NCBI RefSeq assembly: GCF_003045775.1
Contig: NZ_PXNS01000009.1
Span: forward strand, 62,001-126,000
Length of the DNA: 64,000 nt
Source of the DNA: Halomonas litopenaei
GTDB lineage: Bacteria > Pseudomonadota > Gammaproteobacteria > Pseudomonadales > Halomonadaceae
Reading direction: 5' to 3'
Positions 34,845 through 47,184 of this stretch are shown here, one piece after another. A program made the position numbers and the translations under genes. The notes below the pieces were generated by a model that made no database searches, had not been told where the DNA came from, and worked only from the letters and a program-made list of their open reading frames with translations. Positions within the stretch are counted from its first letter, which is position 1. Each line of letters starts with the position of its first letter.

Positions 34845-35411
34845 ATGAGCATCAAGTCCGACAAATGGATCCGCCGCATGGCCGAGAACGAGGGCATGAT
34901 CGAGCCCTTCGAGGCCGATCAGGTTCGCTACGTCAACGACCGGCGGGTCATCTCCTATGGGACCTCGAGCTACGGCTATGACGTACGCTGCGCCGACGAG
35001 TTCAAGGTGTTCACCAACATTCACTCGGCGGTGGTCGATCCCAAGGCCTTCGACGAGAAGAGTTTTGTCGACATCAAGGGCGATGTCTGCGTGATTCCGC
35101 CCAACTCCTTCGCGCTGGCGCGGACCGTCGAGTACTTTCGCATCCCGCGCAGCGTGCTGACCATTTGCCTGGGCAAGTCCACCTATGCGCGTTGCGGCAT
35201 CATCGTCAACGTGACGCCGCTGGAGCCGGAGTGGGAAGGTCACGTGACCCTCGAGTTTTCCAACACCACCAATCTGCCGGCCAAGATCTACGCCAACGAG
35301 GGCGTGGCACAGATGCTGTTTCTGGAATCTGACGAGATCTGTGACACTTCCTACGCCGATCGTGGCGGCAAGTACATGGGCCAGCGTGGAGTGACTCTGC
35401 CGCGCACCTGA
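34845..35411 (+). CDS. dcd: dCTP deaminase
   Basis: 188 residues, full length. It deaminates dCTP to dUTP for thymidylate synthesis. Family stretches: [35 protein letters not shown], the catalytic-loop region [19 protein letters not shown] (with the essential Glu), and [11 protein letters not shown]. The ATG at 34845 follows CAGGAAG. A perfect hairpin terminator separates it from convergent purN. Confidence 0.96.
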   Translation: MSIKSDKWIRRMAENEGMIEPFEADQVRYVNDRRVISYGTSSYGYDVRCADEFKVFTNIHSAVVDPKAFDEKSFVDIKGDVCVIPPNSFALARTVEYFRIPRSVLTICLGKSTYARCGIIVNVTPLEPEWEGHVTLEFSNTTNLPAKIYANEGVAQMLFLESDEICDTSYADRGGKYMGQRGVTLPRT

Positions 35412-35472
35412 GTGCGAAGAGGCGAGGGCTTACCGCTCACGCGACTCCTGCATGCAAGGCCCACAGACAACT

Positions 35473-35498
35473 AGGCCCGCCGATCGCTCGGCGGGCCT
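35473..35498. terminator. Bidirectional terminator between dcd and purN
   Basis: AGGCCCGCCGA (35473-35483) pairs perfectly with 35488-35498 over TCGC; TTGTTGTTT follows on the plus strand. Confidence 0.8.
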
Positions 35499-35528
35499 TG
35501 TTGTTTCAGGCGACAGCGCGGCCAGATT

Positions 35529-36269
35529 TCACCGGGACTCGTCGTCCTCGTCGAGTTCCGCGGCGGCGTCCTCGTGGGACAGTCGCATGCCGCCCGGCGG
35601 CAGCGGCTGGCCGTCGATGGTCGCGATGTCGCCCTGCAGGCGCAGACGCCCCTCGAGGAACCAGCGTACCGCGATCGGGAAGATCAGGTGCTCACGACTC
35701 AGCACTCGCTCCTTGAGGGTCTCTTCGGTGTCATCCTTGTTGACCTTGACCACGGCCTGGATCGCCACCGGCCCGCCATCGAGTTCCTCGGTGACGAAGT
35801 GTACGCTGCAGCCGTGCTCGTCGATGCCGTCGGCCAGTGCCCTGGCGTGGGTGTGCAGGCCCTGATAGGCCGGCAACAGCGACGGATGGATGTTGATCAT
35901 CCGTCCCATGAAGCGCTGGACGAAACGTGGCGTCAGGATGCGCATGAAGCCGGCCAGCACCACCAGGTCAGGCTCGTGGCGCTCGATCACCTTGATCAGG
36001 GCGCCGTCGAAGGCATCGCGGCTGTCGTACTCGCGGTGGGGCAGGGCCACCGCGTTGATGCCGGCATCACGCGCCCGCTTCAGACCATAGGCGTCAGCGA
36101 CATTGGACACCACGGCCACGATCTCGCCACCCAGTTCGTCGTGGCTCTGGGCGTCGATCAGGGCCTGCAGGTTGGTGCCACCCCCCGAGATCAGCACTAC
36201 CACCCGTGGCTGGGTGGCCTCTTCCGGGGTGAAGCCGTTGAGCTCGCCATCGTTCACGCCCTCGCTCAT
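35529..36269 (-). CDS. purN: Phosphoribosylglycinamide formyltransferase 1
   Basis: 246 residues; the core enzyme is about 212, so both ends are extended by acidic stretches ([18 protein letters not shown] and a DEDDESR end). It transfers formyl from 10-formyl-THF to GAR in step 3 of purine synthesis. Core motifs: [49 protein letters not shown] (catalytic Asn and His) and VTEELDGGP (catalytic Asp). It starts at 36269 overlapping the purM stop by 4 bp; purM-purN is the usual pair. Confidence 0.95.
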   Translation of the reverse strand: MSEGVNDGELNGFTPEEATQPRVVVLISGGGTNLQALIDAQSHDELGGEIVAVVSNVADAYGLKRARDAGINAVALPHREYDSRDAFDGALIKVIERHEPDLVVLAGFMRILTPRFVQRFMGRMINIHPSLLPAYQGLHTHARALADGIDEHGCSVHFVTEELDGGPVAIQAVVKVNKDDTEETLKERVLSREHLIFPIAVRWFLEGRLRLQGDIATIDGQPLPPGGMRLSHEDAAAELDEDDESR

Positions 36270-37339
36270 GACGCCGGCATCTCCAGTTGCACCTGCTCCT
36301 CGTCGCCCTGGCGCGCGGCGATGTGGCCAATGCGATGGACGCCTTCGCCCTGGGCCTGCAGGTGAGCGCGGATCTGGTCGGCCTGATCTTCAGGTACCAC
36401 CAGCACCATGCCGATGCCGCAGTTGAGCACGCGGTGCATCTCATGTTCGTCCACGTTGCCCTGCTGCTTGAGCCAGTCGAACACCGCAGGGCGCTGCCAC
36501 AGGCTGGTATCGACGTGGGCGGTGAGGTCCTCGGGAAGTACCCGGGGCAGGTTCTCGAGCAGGCCACCACCGGTGATGTGGGACAGGGCGTGGACCTGAT
36601 AGTCGTCGTGGCGCAGCAGTTCCAGCAGCGGCTTGACGTAGATGCGTGTCGGCGCCATCAGGGCGTCGCCCAGTGATTGGCCGTCGATGTCGGTGGACAG
36701 GTCGGCGTCAGCCACCTCGAGGATCTTGCGGATCAGCGAGTAGCCATTGGAGTGAGGGCCGGATGAGCTCAGGCCCAGCAGTACGTCACCGGCGGCGACC
36801 TTGGTGCCGTCGAGGATCTCGTCCTTCTCCACCACGCCGACACAGAAGCCGGCCAGATCGTAGTCGCTACCTTCGTACATGCCGGGCATCTCGGCGGTTT
36901 CGCCACCGACCAGAGCACAGCCGGCACGTTCGCAGCCTTCGCCGATGCCGCTGACCACGTCGGCGGCGATATCGACGTCCAGCTTGCCGGTGGCATAGTA
37001 GTCGAGGAACAGCAGCGGCTCGGCGCCGGCGACCACCAGGTCGTTGACACACATCGCAACCAGATCGATGCCGATGGTGTCATGGCGACCCAGGTCCATG
37101 GCCAGGCGCAGCTTGGTGCCGACCCCGTCGGTGCCGGAGACCAGCACCGGCTCACGGTAGCCGCTGGGCAGCTGGCACAGCGCGCCGAAGCCTCCCAGCC
37201 CGCCCATTACCTCGGGGCGGGTGGTGCGTTTGGCGACGCCCTTGATGCGATCGACCAGGGCGTTGCCGGCGTCGATATCGACACCGGCGTCCTTGTAGCT
37301 GAGCGAAGCCCTTTCGGGGGAGGAGGAGGAGTCGGTCAT
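36266..37339 (-). CDS. purM: Phosphoribosylformylglycinamidine cyclo-ligase
   Basis: 357 residues. It closes the imidazole ring to AIR in step 5 of purine synthesis. [44 protein letters not shown] and [13 protein letters not shown] are the signatures. The true start is the ATG at 37339 ([12 protein letters not shown]); the frame extends upstream but without similarity. purN follows by overlap. The gene is divergent from the AI-2E-family permease, with about 175 bp for both promoters. Confidence 0.96.
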   Translation of the reverse strand: MTDSSSSPERASLSYKDAGVDIDAGNALVDRIKGVAKRTTRPEVMGGLGGFGALCQLPSGYREPVLVSGTDGVGTKLRLAMDLGRHDTIGIDLVAMCVNDLVVAGAEPLLFLDYYATGKLDVDIAADVVSGIGEGCERAGCALVGGETAEMPGMYEGSDYDLAGFCVGVVEKDEILDGTKVAAGDVLLGLSSSGPHSNGYSLIRKILEVADADLSTDIDGQSLGDALMAPTRIYVKPLLELLRHDDYQVHALSHITGGGLLENLPRVLPEDLTAHVDTSLWQRPAVFDWLKQQGNVDEHEMHRVLNCGIGMVLVVPEDQADQIRAHLQAQGEGVHRIGHIAARQGDEEQVQLEMPAS

Positions 37340-37513
37340 GACAGATCCTGTGGAGTCGGTCGACCCGCGGGCGTGGTGCGCACCAGCGGACGAACGTGAG
37401 ACAATGGGCACGTTGGGGGCGGAGATTGTAGCACTGTGCTTCGGCCATCGCAGCCATGGCACACTATCGGTCGGGCATCACAGGGAATGGTGGTTTCTTT
37501 CGGGGAAAAGCGA

Positions 37514-38608
37514 ATGAGCAAGCAGTGGTGGATTGTCGCCGCGGTGGCGGCTGTTGTGCTGTGGTTCTTCGTCAGCATCGAACCGGTGTTGGCGCCCTTC
37601 TTCGTCAGCATGGTGCTGGCGTACCTGGGTGACCCTATCGCCGATCGCCTGGAGGAGCGCGGGCTGTCGCGTCAATGGGCGGTCTGCGTCGTGTTTGTGC
37701 TGTTGACGCTGCTGGTAGGGCTGACGCTGCTGCTGCTGGTGCCGCTGCTGGGACAGCAGATCGGGCAGCTGGTGGAAGCGCTGCCGGCGGTACTGAGCTG
37801 GATTCAGAGCACGGTGTTGCCGGAGCTGCAGTCGTTGACCGGTCTCGATCTCAGCACCGACTTCGATGCACTGCGCAAGGCAGTACTGGAAAACTGGAAA
37901 GAAACCGGTACCGTCGCCGCCAGCGTACTGGCCCAGGTGTCGCGGTCGGGTATGGCGCTGGTCGGCTGGCTGGCCAATCTGGCGTTGATTCCGGTGGTGA
38001 CCTTCTACCTGCTGCTGGACTGGGACGTGCTGGTGGGCAAGGTCAGGCGGCTGCTGCCGCGTCAGTGGGAGCCGACGGCCGTTCGGCTGGCCAAGGAGTG
38101 CGACGAGGTGCTGGCGGCCTTCCTGCGTGGCCAGTTGATCGTGATGCTGTGCCTCGGCGTCATCTATGCCATCGGACTGACGCTGCTGGGTGTTCGCTTT
38201 GGCCTGCTGATCGGGCTGCTCTCAGGGCTTGCCAGCATCGTGCCCTATCTGGGCGTGATCGTGGGGATCTCGGTGGCCGGTGTGGTGGCCTTCTTCCAGT
38301 TCGGCGACTGGCTGGTACTGCTGGGCGTGGGGCTGGTGTTCGGCTTCGGGCAACTGGTGGAAAGCACCCTGCTGCAGCCGAAGCTGCTGGGGGACAAGAT
38401 TGGCCTGCATCCTGTCGCGGTCATCTTTGCGGTGCTGGCCGGCGGCCAGCTATTCGGTTTCACCGGTGTGCTGCTGGCGCTGCCGGTGGCGGCCATGGTG
38501 ATGGTCATCTTGCGCTACCTGCATGATACGTATAAGAATTCGTCGCTCTATGACGCGGAGCATGAATCCGACAAGGAGCCCTCCGCCGCCAACGAGGAGT
38601 CCTCATGA
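37514..38608 (+). CDS. AI-2E-family transporter (PerM-like)
   Basis: 364 residues with about eight helices in the standard layout: two N-terminal helices with LAPFFVSMVLAYLGDPIADRLEERG, a ~150-residue periplasmic section, then QLIVMLCLGVIYAIGLTLLG and the repeat-like GLLSGLASIVPYLGVIVG. Family members include PerM and TqsA exporters and Na+/H+ antiporters of halophiles, so the substrate is open. Its stop overlaps the hda start (ATGA); the perM-hda linkage is common in gammaproteobacteria. The C-terminus is an acidic tail. Confidence 0.9.
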   Translation: MSKQWWIVAAVAAVVLWFFVSIEPVLAPFFVSMVLAYLGDPIADRLEERGLSRQWAVCVVFVLLTLLVGLTLLLLVPLLGQQIGQLVEALPAVLSWIQSTVLPELQSLTGLDLSTDFDALRKAVLENWKETGTVAASVLAQVSRSGMALVGWLANLALIPVVTFYLLLDWDVLVGKVRRLLPRQWEPTAVRLAKECDEVLAAFLRGQLIVMLCLGVIYAIGLTLLGVRFGLLIGLLSGLASIVPYLGVIVGISVAGVVAFFQFGDWLVLLGVGLVFGFGQLVESTLLQPKLLGDKIGLHPVAVIFAVLAGGQLFGFTGVLLALPVAAMVMVILRYLHDTYKNSSLYDAEHESDKEPSAANEESS

Positions 38609-39306
38609 GTCGAGCCCCCGCGCAGTTGCCTCTGGGCGTCGGACTGCGCGACGACGCGACCTTCGACAACTACCATCCGGGTGCCAACGCCACCCTGGTG
38701 GAGTGCCTGAGTCATCAGTTCGATGACAACGGCGAGCCCTTTCTGTACCTATGGGGGGGCGACGGCGTCGGTCGTAGCCACCTGTTGCAGGCGGCCTGCC
38801 ACCAGGCCTCCGCGCGGGACCTGCGTACCCTCTATCTGCCGCTGGAGGAGCTGGGCCACTTCCCGCCGTTGATGCTCGAGGATGTGGAGCGTCTCGACCT
38901 GGTGGCCATCGATGATCTGGATCGAGTGGTGGGGCGCAAGCGCTGGGAGGAGGCGCTGTTCCATGCCTTCAACCGGCTGCGAGACAGCGGCAAGCGATTG
39001 TTGATCGCCGCGGATCGCCCGCCCCGGCAGCTCGATATCAAGTTGGCGGATCTGGCGTCGCGGCTGACCTGGGGCATGACTTTCCACCTCAGGCAGCTGT
39101 CCGACGAGGACCGCATGCAAGCGTTGAAGCTGCGTGCCCACCTGCGTGGCATGGAGTTGCCCGACGAGGTGGCACGCTACATCCTGCATCGTGGTGCACG
39201 CGAGCTCAGTGAGCTGTTTCGCTCGCTCGAGGTGCTGGACAACGCCTCGCTGTCGGCACAGCGCAAGTTGACCATCCCCTTCGTCAAGAAGGCACTGGAC
39301 TGGTAG
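38605..39306 (+). CDS. hda: DnaA regulatory inactivator Hda
   Basis: 233 residues. A DnaA-like AAA+ domain without the DNA-binding domain IV. QLPLGVGLRDDATFDNYHPG at the N-terminus includes the clamp-binding QLPLG, followed by Walker A-like GGDGVGRSHLLQA, LVAIDDLDRVVG and AREL..LFRSLEVLDNASL (sensor 2). With the beta clamp it stimulates ATP hydrolysis by DnaA and stops re-initiation. It is translationally coupled to the upstream permease. Confidence 0.95.
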   Translation: MSRAPAQLPLGVGLRDDATFDNYHPGANATLVECLSHQFDDNGEPFLYLWGGDGVGRSHLLQAACHQASARDLRTLYLPLEELGHFPPLMLEDVERLDLVAIDDLDRVVGRKRWEEALFHAFNRLRDSGKRLLIAADRPPRQLDIKLADLASRLTWGMTFHLRQLSDEDRMQALKLRAHLRGMELPDEVARYILHRGARELSELFRSLEVLDNASLSAQRKLTIPFVKKALDW

Positions 39307-39345
39307 CGGTCTGGGCATCTCCAGGAAAGCTCTCCAGGAAAGCAA

Positions 39346-39372
39346 GACGGCGACCCATTTTGGGTCGCCGTC
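39346..39372. terminator. Bidirectional terminator after hda
   Basis: GACGGCGACCCA (39346-39357) pairs perfectly with TGGGTCGCCGTC (39361-39372) over a TTT loop, between convergent hda and the lipoprotein gene. A direct repeat CTCCAGGAAAGC precedes it (39319-39343). Confidence 0.8.
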
Positions 39373-39407
39373 CTGTTGTCAGGGCCAGGTCGAATCGGTA
39401 CGCGGTA

Positions 39408-40007
39408 TCAGCGGCTGAGCTGAATCTCGCTGTGGCCACCATTTCTTAGCGTGACTTCCTTGATCACGATCTGGCGGCTGCCACTGGCCGGATCGACCAC
39501 CGTGCCCGAAACGTAGAAGTCGCCGGGGGGCAGGTCGCGTAGCTGAAAGTAGCCGTTGGTGTCGGTGCGGGTGGTGTGGGTGTATTCGCGGGCCCGTGGG
39601 TCGGCGCGTTCCACCGCCCGGCCGGCCAGCGCCTGGGCCGCCGCCTCGGCGGAGTACTTGGTGATCGGTGCGACCGATACCGTCTCGCCACCGCCGATGA
39701 CCGGGCCTGCGGGGGTGTTCAGGGTGAGTCTGCCGGACAGCACGGCGCTGCCGCTCTTCGGCAGCTGGGCGTAGACGTCGGCGGGGAAGGGGATCTCCCT
39801 GGGGACCCTGGCTTGATCGGCGGTGGGCTGGTCGTCTCTCGGGCCCGGCTGTTCGATCGGGGTGTCGGGTTCGCCGATATCGATGACCTCCGGGGCGCGG
39901 GACGTGCCGGTGGTGCTGACGCTCTGACAGCCGGTGATCAGCAAGGCGAGGATGGCGATTACCGCCAGGCGGAATCGGCGTGACAACAGCGGGTAGGGTG
40001 CCTTCAT
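39408..40007 (-). CDS. Lipoprotein with carboxypeptidase-regulatory-like domain
   Basis: 199 residues. A basic N-terminus and hydrophobic segment end in LLITGC, so Cys27 is the lipidation site. A ~60-residue Pro/Asp-rich linker follows, then a beta-rich region in which TRTDTNGYFQLRDLPPGDFYV matches carboxypeptidase regulatory-like (transthyretin-fold) domains. These usually act as structural or binding modules at the envelope. The ATG at 40007 (AAGGAG upstream) is chosen because it leads into the signal; the frame extends to 40172. I do not recognise a named function. Confidence 0.8.
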   Translation of the reverse strand: MKAPYPLLSRRFRLAVIAILALLITGCQSVSTTGTSRAPEVIDIGEPDTPIEQPGPRDDQPTADQARVPREIPFPADVYAQLPKSGSAVLSGRLTLNTPAGPVIGGGETVSVAPITKYSAEAAAQALAGRAVERADPRAREYTHTTRTDTNGYFQLRDLPPGDFYVSGTVVDPASGSRQIVIKEVTLRNGGHSEIQLSR

Positions 40008-40170
40008 GGCGCGGTCTCCTTGCAACGAATGTCGTTGGGCCCTGTGTGCTGTCAGCTTATGGAATCGGCGTCGGAATTGCCACGCGTGGCGTGTGCGTGG
40101 CCGGATAGGCGTCTGCCGCCTTGCGAGCGTTGTTGCCTGATGGCCTGGCCTCGACGCTGCCTGCAGACGC

Positions 40171-40200
40171 AAAACGGCCCCCGATCGAAATCGGGGGCCG
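40171..40200 (-). terminator. Intrinsic terminator of the phasin gene
   Basis: Read on the minus strand, CGGCCCCCGAT pairs with ATCGGGGGCCG (40175-40185 with 40190-40200) over TTCG, followed by TTTT: a good terminator 45 bp after the phasin stop. Confidence 0.85.
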
Positions 40201-40244
40201 CTTGGTGAACGACCTGAGTCGTTCAGGCGTCTGCCGTAGCCAGA

Positions 40245-40631
40245 TTACTTGGCGTTGGCGGTAGCCTTGGTGGCGGTGTCGGTGGCCTGCTTGACGTTCT
40301 CTTCGGCCAGCTTCTGGCTCTTGGAGACGAAGTCCTGCTGCAGGGCCACGACCTTCTCGGCGTCGCCCTTCAGGCGCTCGGTCAGGTCCTTGGCGACCTT
40401 CTGCTGGCCTTCCATGTAGGAGCGCAGACCTTCGACGTCCTTGACGGAAGTGAAGGCGCGAGCCTGGGCCAGACCGGTCTCGGTGTAGGCCTTGGCGGCT
40501 TCCAGCTGGGCGCTGGTCAGCTTCTCGGCGAAGTCGACGGTCAGGCTGGCGTAAGCGCGGGCCGGGCCGAAGAACAGGTTTTCGACTTGCTCGTTGTTGA
40601 ACAGTGCTTTGGTATCGATAGTGCGCATCAT
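40245..40631 (-). CDS. Phasin family protein
   Basis: 128 residues, helical, with a phasin core: DTKALFNNEQVENLFFGPARAYASLTVDFAEKL, then EAAKAYTETGLAQARAF and a C-terminal Ala/Lys/Thr-rich helix ending in KATANAK. Phasins coat polyhydroxyalkanoate granules and set their size and number. AGGAGG precedes ATGATG at 40626-40631. It is single, with its own terminator and a promoter covered by an inverted repeat. No PHA synthase gene is in the window. Confidence 0.9.
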   Translation of the reverse strand: MMRTIDTKALFNNEQVENLFFGPARAYASLTVDFAEKLTSAQLEAAKAYTETGLAQARAFTSVKDVEGLRSYMEGQQKVAKDLTERLKGDAEKVVALQQDFVSKSQKLAEENVKQATDTATKATANAK

Positions 40632-40710
40632 GTGAACCTCCTGGGGTTTCGAACTACTTGTCGGCGATGACCGTGGGACCATTCCCAGTGGTCGATGCCG
40701 TTGCGTCGTC

Positions 40711-40752
40711 TGTTGCAGTGCACAATAGCAGAGGGTTTTGTGCATCGCAACA
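40711..40752 (-). promoter_or_regulatory. Phasin promoter overlapped by a long inverted repeat
   Basis: On the minus strand TTGCGA (40750-40745), a 17-bp spacer and TATTGT (40727-40722) make a good promoter. Two 15-nt arms (40711-40725 and 40738-40752) are inverted copies with two mismatches, one covering -35 and the other -10. Each arm has a TTGC-N2-TGCA core, which resembles PhaR-type phasin repressor sites. Confidence 0.65.
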
Positions 40753-41035
40753 TGGATTGGGTCGAGAATCGGGGGAAAAGGGGTTTGGATCCAAAGAATG
40801 CTTGAAACAGCGAAAAAACGACGAAAAGTCCGTTATCTAGCCTTCTTCGCCCTTTGATGGGATACCGGCGTGCAAGTTCACCGTGCCCCTGGATCGCCTT
40901 CAGCCTAGTGTGGAGACATGACAGCGATGTGATCCCTGCAAGCCTTGCAAGCAGGAAGTCTCGCCACCATGGTATTCAAGAGAAAACGAAGGACCGTACC
41001 CTTAACCCTTTGCCTTTGACGATCAGGAGTGATCC
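40753..41035. other. Non-coding gap before fumC
   Basis: The gap between the phasin and fumC genes is 404 bp. Besides the phasin promoter I see two short frames (from 40658 and 40854) without ribosome sites or family likeness, and a local TGCAAGC duplication at about 40936-40952. The fumC promoter must lie here but no clear -35/-10 pair is visible. Confidence 0.4.
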
Positions 41036-42415
<1,380 letters not shown>

Positions 42416-42440
42416 AGGTGACGAGGGCGCGGCCGACATG

Positions 42441-42514
42441 GCGCCTCTTGGAATAGCGCCTCTTGGAATAGTGCCTCTTGGAATAGTGCCCTTGGAATAG
42501 CGCCCTTTGAAGAA
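42441..42514 (+). repeat. 15-bp tandem repeat after fumC
   Basis: Units GCGCCTCTTGGAATA at 42441 and 42456, GTGCC variants at 42471 and 42486 (the latter one base short), and a decayed unit at 42500. The array lies between the fumC stop and the terminator stem. Confidence 0.9.
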
Positions 42515-42549
42515 GAAGAGCCTTGCCACGACGGCAAGGCTCTTCTTTT
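42513..42549. terminator. Strong intrinsic terminator of fumC
   Basis: AAGAAGAGCCTTGCC (42513-42527) pairs perfectly over 15 bp with 42533-42547 and runs into CTTCTTTTC. The A-rich left arm makes it usable from the convergent side as well. Confidence 0.9.
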
Positions 42550-42648
42550 CTATTGCTACCCGTCTTTTCTATTGTTGCCAGTCCATCGCCACACGTTTTG
42601 CCGCCACATCTGTTACCACGACATGGACATCGCCTGGAAGGCGGGAAC

Positions 42649-43725
42649 TCAACTCGACTGATCGCGCTCCCTGGCTTCCTCGACGGTTTCACGGGCGTCG
42701 TGATGCTCTTCGTTGTCGGCGTCCGGGGTGTCGTGCTCGTCGGCTCTGGAGGGGCGATAACAGACGGTGGCAAGGATCGGGAAATGGTCTGAGCCAAAGG
42801 CCCGCAGCCGATCCATCTTGGCAAGGGTGAAGTGCTCGCTGACGAAGACATGGTCCAGCGGCCAGCGCAGGAACGGATAGCCGGCGTGGAAGCTCGAGAA
42901 CATGCCGCGGCCGCGCCGCAGGTCCAGCATGCCGCTGACGCGGCAGAACAGGCGCGTGCTGCGTGACCAGGCAACGTCGTTGAGGTCGCCGGCGACCAGC
43001 GTCGGTACCGGGTTCTGGTGGATCTCTTCGGCGACCAGCGAAAGCTCGGCGTCCCGCCACAGCGATTCCTCGCTCTCGCTCGGTGCCGGTGGCCTGGGGT
43101 GAAGGGCGCGAAAGCGGATGTGATCTCCGCTTTCGAGTTCCACCTCACAGTGGATCGAGGGGATGTCATCCTGGATCAGCCACTTGACCTCGGGGTCGAT
43201 CAGCGGGCGACGGGAATACAGGTGCATGCCGTAGAGGTTGTCCAGCGGGACCCGCACGGCGTAGGGGTAGCCGTCTGCCAGGCCGGCATCGAGCTTGTCG
43301 CCCCACCATTGGTCGGATTCCAGGGTCAGCACCATGTCCGGGTCGCGCTCGGCGATGATCTCCAGCAGGTCGTCGCTGCGCCGGTTCGGCGTGAGTACAT
43401 TGGCGATCAAGAGCGTCAGGCAACGCTCCGGGGCGTCGCCCTTGGCGGCCATGACCTGCACCGGCCACAGCGGTGTCCAGGGCAGTACATAGAAAGCCTG
43501 GATGGCGAAGACGACCAGGCCGGCCGTGGCAATCCAGAGTGTCAGGGGGTCGCTCGCCAGCGGGCTTGCCAAAGCACAGAACAGCCCGATGAGTCCGATC
43601 TGGACACGGGGGAATTCACAGGCCCTGAGCCACCACCAGTGGGACGGAATCCTGGCGATCAGGGTAGCGCCAGCGACGATGGTCACCACCGCGATCAGAA
43701 GGGTATCGATGACAAGTGAGAGCAT
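42649..43725 (-). CDS. Membrane-anchored endonuclease/exonuclease/phosphatase-family protein
   Basis: 358 residues. Three hydrophobic helices in residues 1-85 are followed by an EEP domain: LLIANVLTPNRRSDDLLEII, DPDMVLTLESDQWWGD (metal-binding Glu), the mid-domain VAGDLNDVAWS (catalytic Asp/Asn pair) and the final GSDHFPILATV (Asp-His). Members cleave phosphodiester bonds in nucleic acid or lipid head groups; the membrane anchor fits a periplasm-facing enzyme. The C-terminal ~35 residues are charged. Substrate not predictable; often annotated as YafD-like. Confidence 0.85.
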   Translation of the reverse strand: MLSLVIDTLLIAVVTIVAGATLIARIPSHWWWLRACEFPRVQIGLIGLFCALASPLASDPLTLWIATAGLVVFAIQAFYVLPWTPLWPVQVMAAKGDAPERCLTLLIANVLTPNRRSDDLLEIIAERDPDMVLTLESDQWWGDKLDAGLADGYPYAVRVPLDNLYGMHLYSRRPLIDPEVKWLIQDDIPSIHCEVELESGDHIRFRALHPRPPAPSESEESLWRDAELSLVAEEIHQNPVPTLVAGDLNDVAWSRSTRLFCRVSGMLDLRRGRGMFSSFHAGYPFLRWPLDHVFVSEHFTLAKMDRLRAFGSDHFPILATVCYRPSRADEHDTPDADNEEHHDARETVEEARERDQSS

Positions 43726-43834
43726 GCAGGGGTCCCTTTTCGGTCCGGCGCACCGGCTCGGCGCAACAATGATGATGACGAGCCTAACGGTCCTCGGCCT
43801 TTAACGATAGAGCCAAGGAGCGCCGTTGAGGACC

Positions 43835-45463
43835 TCAGGCCCGTTCGCGCGATGTCGGTGTGGCACTCGCGAAGTATTCCTCGAGCCGTTCTTGGGCCTC
43901 GTCGCCGAACAGGATTCGGGCGGCCTCATCGAGGCCAGGTGACCCGTGCAGGGTCTGAGTGTCCACCACCAGGGCGATCTTGGAGCGGCGGCGCAGGAAG
44001 TCCTCGAGTCGTGTGATCATCTCTCGCCGGGCGGCGTGCTCGAGCTCGCAGCGCAGGTACTCGGTACCCTCGATCAACAGCTCTCCCTGTCGCGGGTCCT
44101 GGCGGATCTGCTCCAGCATGTCGAAGGCGTTGAGGCCGTAGCGACGCCACAGGCGCTTGCTCAGAGGTTCACTGGACGAGGAAGGGGTGCGCTCATCGAG
44201 GCCCAGCAGGCTTGCCTGGTGCAGGAATTCTCGCCTGTCCGTGTCGGAAGGTTCGCCGTACCAGCGGGCGCGCGGCTGTGGCAGCTCGAGGCCTAATCGT
44301 TGCACCTCTCTGACGATCTCCTCGCCGACGTTGAGGCAGTCGGTGAGCTTGCCGCCAAAGATGCTGATATGGCGCTCCTTGGCGTTGATGTCGATGGCAT
44401 GCTTGCGCGACATCTGGAGAAAGTCGCGGCCATTGCCGGCGTTGGCCTTGACCGCCAGCGGGCGCACGCCGCAGCGAGTGGCGATGATGTCCGAACGGTC
44501 GAGCGGGCGCTTCAGACTCAGGCGCTTGTTGATGTTGTCCAGCACGAAGTCGATGTCGGCGTCGCTGATCGCGACCTCCGGGCGCTCTTCCTTGGTGTCG
44601 GTGGTGCCGATGCAGGTGCGCGGCCCCATGGGAATGGCGAAGAACAGCCGCCCGTCGTCGGCAAAGAAGGCCAGCACGCGCTGGCGCTCGGACAGCCGTG
44701 GCACGATCAGGTGGATGCCCTTGGAATAGGCGTGGTGGTGATCGGTGGTCTGTCGGCTCAAGGCGTTATGGTCGTCCACCCAGGGGCCGGTGGCATTGAT
44801 GATGATTCCGGCGCGCAGGCTGAAGGTCTCGCCGCTCTGGTTGTCCCGGGCGTCAACGACCCAGCCGTTGTCGCTGCGCCGCGCCCCCCGCGACTCGACG
44901 TAGTTGGCCGCCGCCGCGCCGTAGTCCAGCGCCGAGCGTACGAAGCTATAGACGAAGCGGGCATCGTTGTCATGCAGGTAGGCGTCGGAGTACTCGAAGC
45001 CACCGATCGCCGCACGCGTATCGACCAGTGGCTCGCGTCGGTTGATGCCTTTTGGCGTCAAGTAGCGCGGCAGTCGGGTGAAGGCGTTGCCCATCAGCCA
45101 GTACAGCCAGGTGCCCGCCCAGAGCATGCGAGGGTGATAGCGAAAGCCCCTGTCGATGGTGGTCAGAAAGCGAATTTCCTGGACCGTCGACGGGAAGCTC
45201 CTGATCAGGTGGTTGCGGCTCTTGCATAGCTTGCGCACCAGCGAAAAGTCATAGCTTTCCATGTACTTGATGCCGCCCCACACCAGATTGGACGAGTGCT
45301 GACTGGTCTCGCCGGCGAAGTCGCCACGGTCGATCAAGGCCACCCGGGCGCCCTTGCCGGCCAGCGCGGCGGCGCTGGCGGCGCCGTTGATGCCGGCGCC
45401 GATGATCAGTACATCGAAGTGCTCCTCCTTCAGGCGCTGAAGGTTGGCGTCACGTAGTTGCAT
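43835..45463 (-). CDS. glpD: Aerobic glycerol-3-phosphate dehydrogenase
   Basis: 542 residues, FAD-dependent, inner-membrane associated. It oxidises glycerol-3-phosphate to dihydroxyacetone phosphate and feeds electrons to quinone. FAD site VLIIGAGINGAASAAALAG, then GETSQHSSNLVWGGIKYME, INATGPWVDDHN and IFGGKLTDCLNVGEE are diagnostic. It lies 51 bp behind glpK on the same strand, so glpK-glpD is probably one transcript under GlpR. Confidence 0.94.
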   Translation of the reverse strand: MQLRDANLQRLKEEHFDVLIIGAGINGAASAAALAGKGARVALIDRGDFAGETSQHSSNLVWGGIKYMESYDFSLVRKLCKSRNHLIRSFPSTVQEIRFLTTIDRGFRYHPRMLWAGTWLYWLMGNAFTRLPRYLTPKGINRREPLVDTRAAIGGFEYSDAYLHDNDARFVYSFVRSALDYGAAAANYVESRGARRSDNGWVVDARDNQSGETFSLRAGIIINATGPWVDDHNALSRQTTDHHHAYSKGIHLIVPRLSERQRVLAFFADDGRLFFAIPMGPRTCIGTTDTKEERPEVAISDADIDFVLDNINKRLSLKRPLDRSDIIATRCGVRPLAVKANAGNGRDFLQMSRKHAIDINAKERHISIFGGKLTDCLNVGEEIVREVQRLGLELPQPRARWYGEPSDTDRREFLHQASLLGLDERTPSSSSEPLSKRLWRRYGLNAFDMLEQIRQDPRQGELLIEGTEYLRCELEHAARREMITRLEDFLRRRSKIALVVDTQTLHGSPGLDEAARILFGDEAQERLEEYFASATPTSRERA

Positions 45464-45514
45464 GCATGTCCCCCGCGGTTCCTGAAGGAGTCGGGACGCA
45501 AGGCCCCGGTGTGG

Positions 45515-47134
<1,620 letters not shown>

Positions 47135-47184
47135 CTATGCAACGTCGCCGCCGCGGGTGATCAATGGTCGTACGAGGCCACAAC

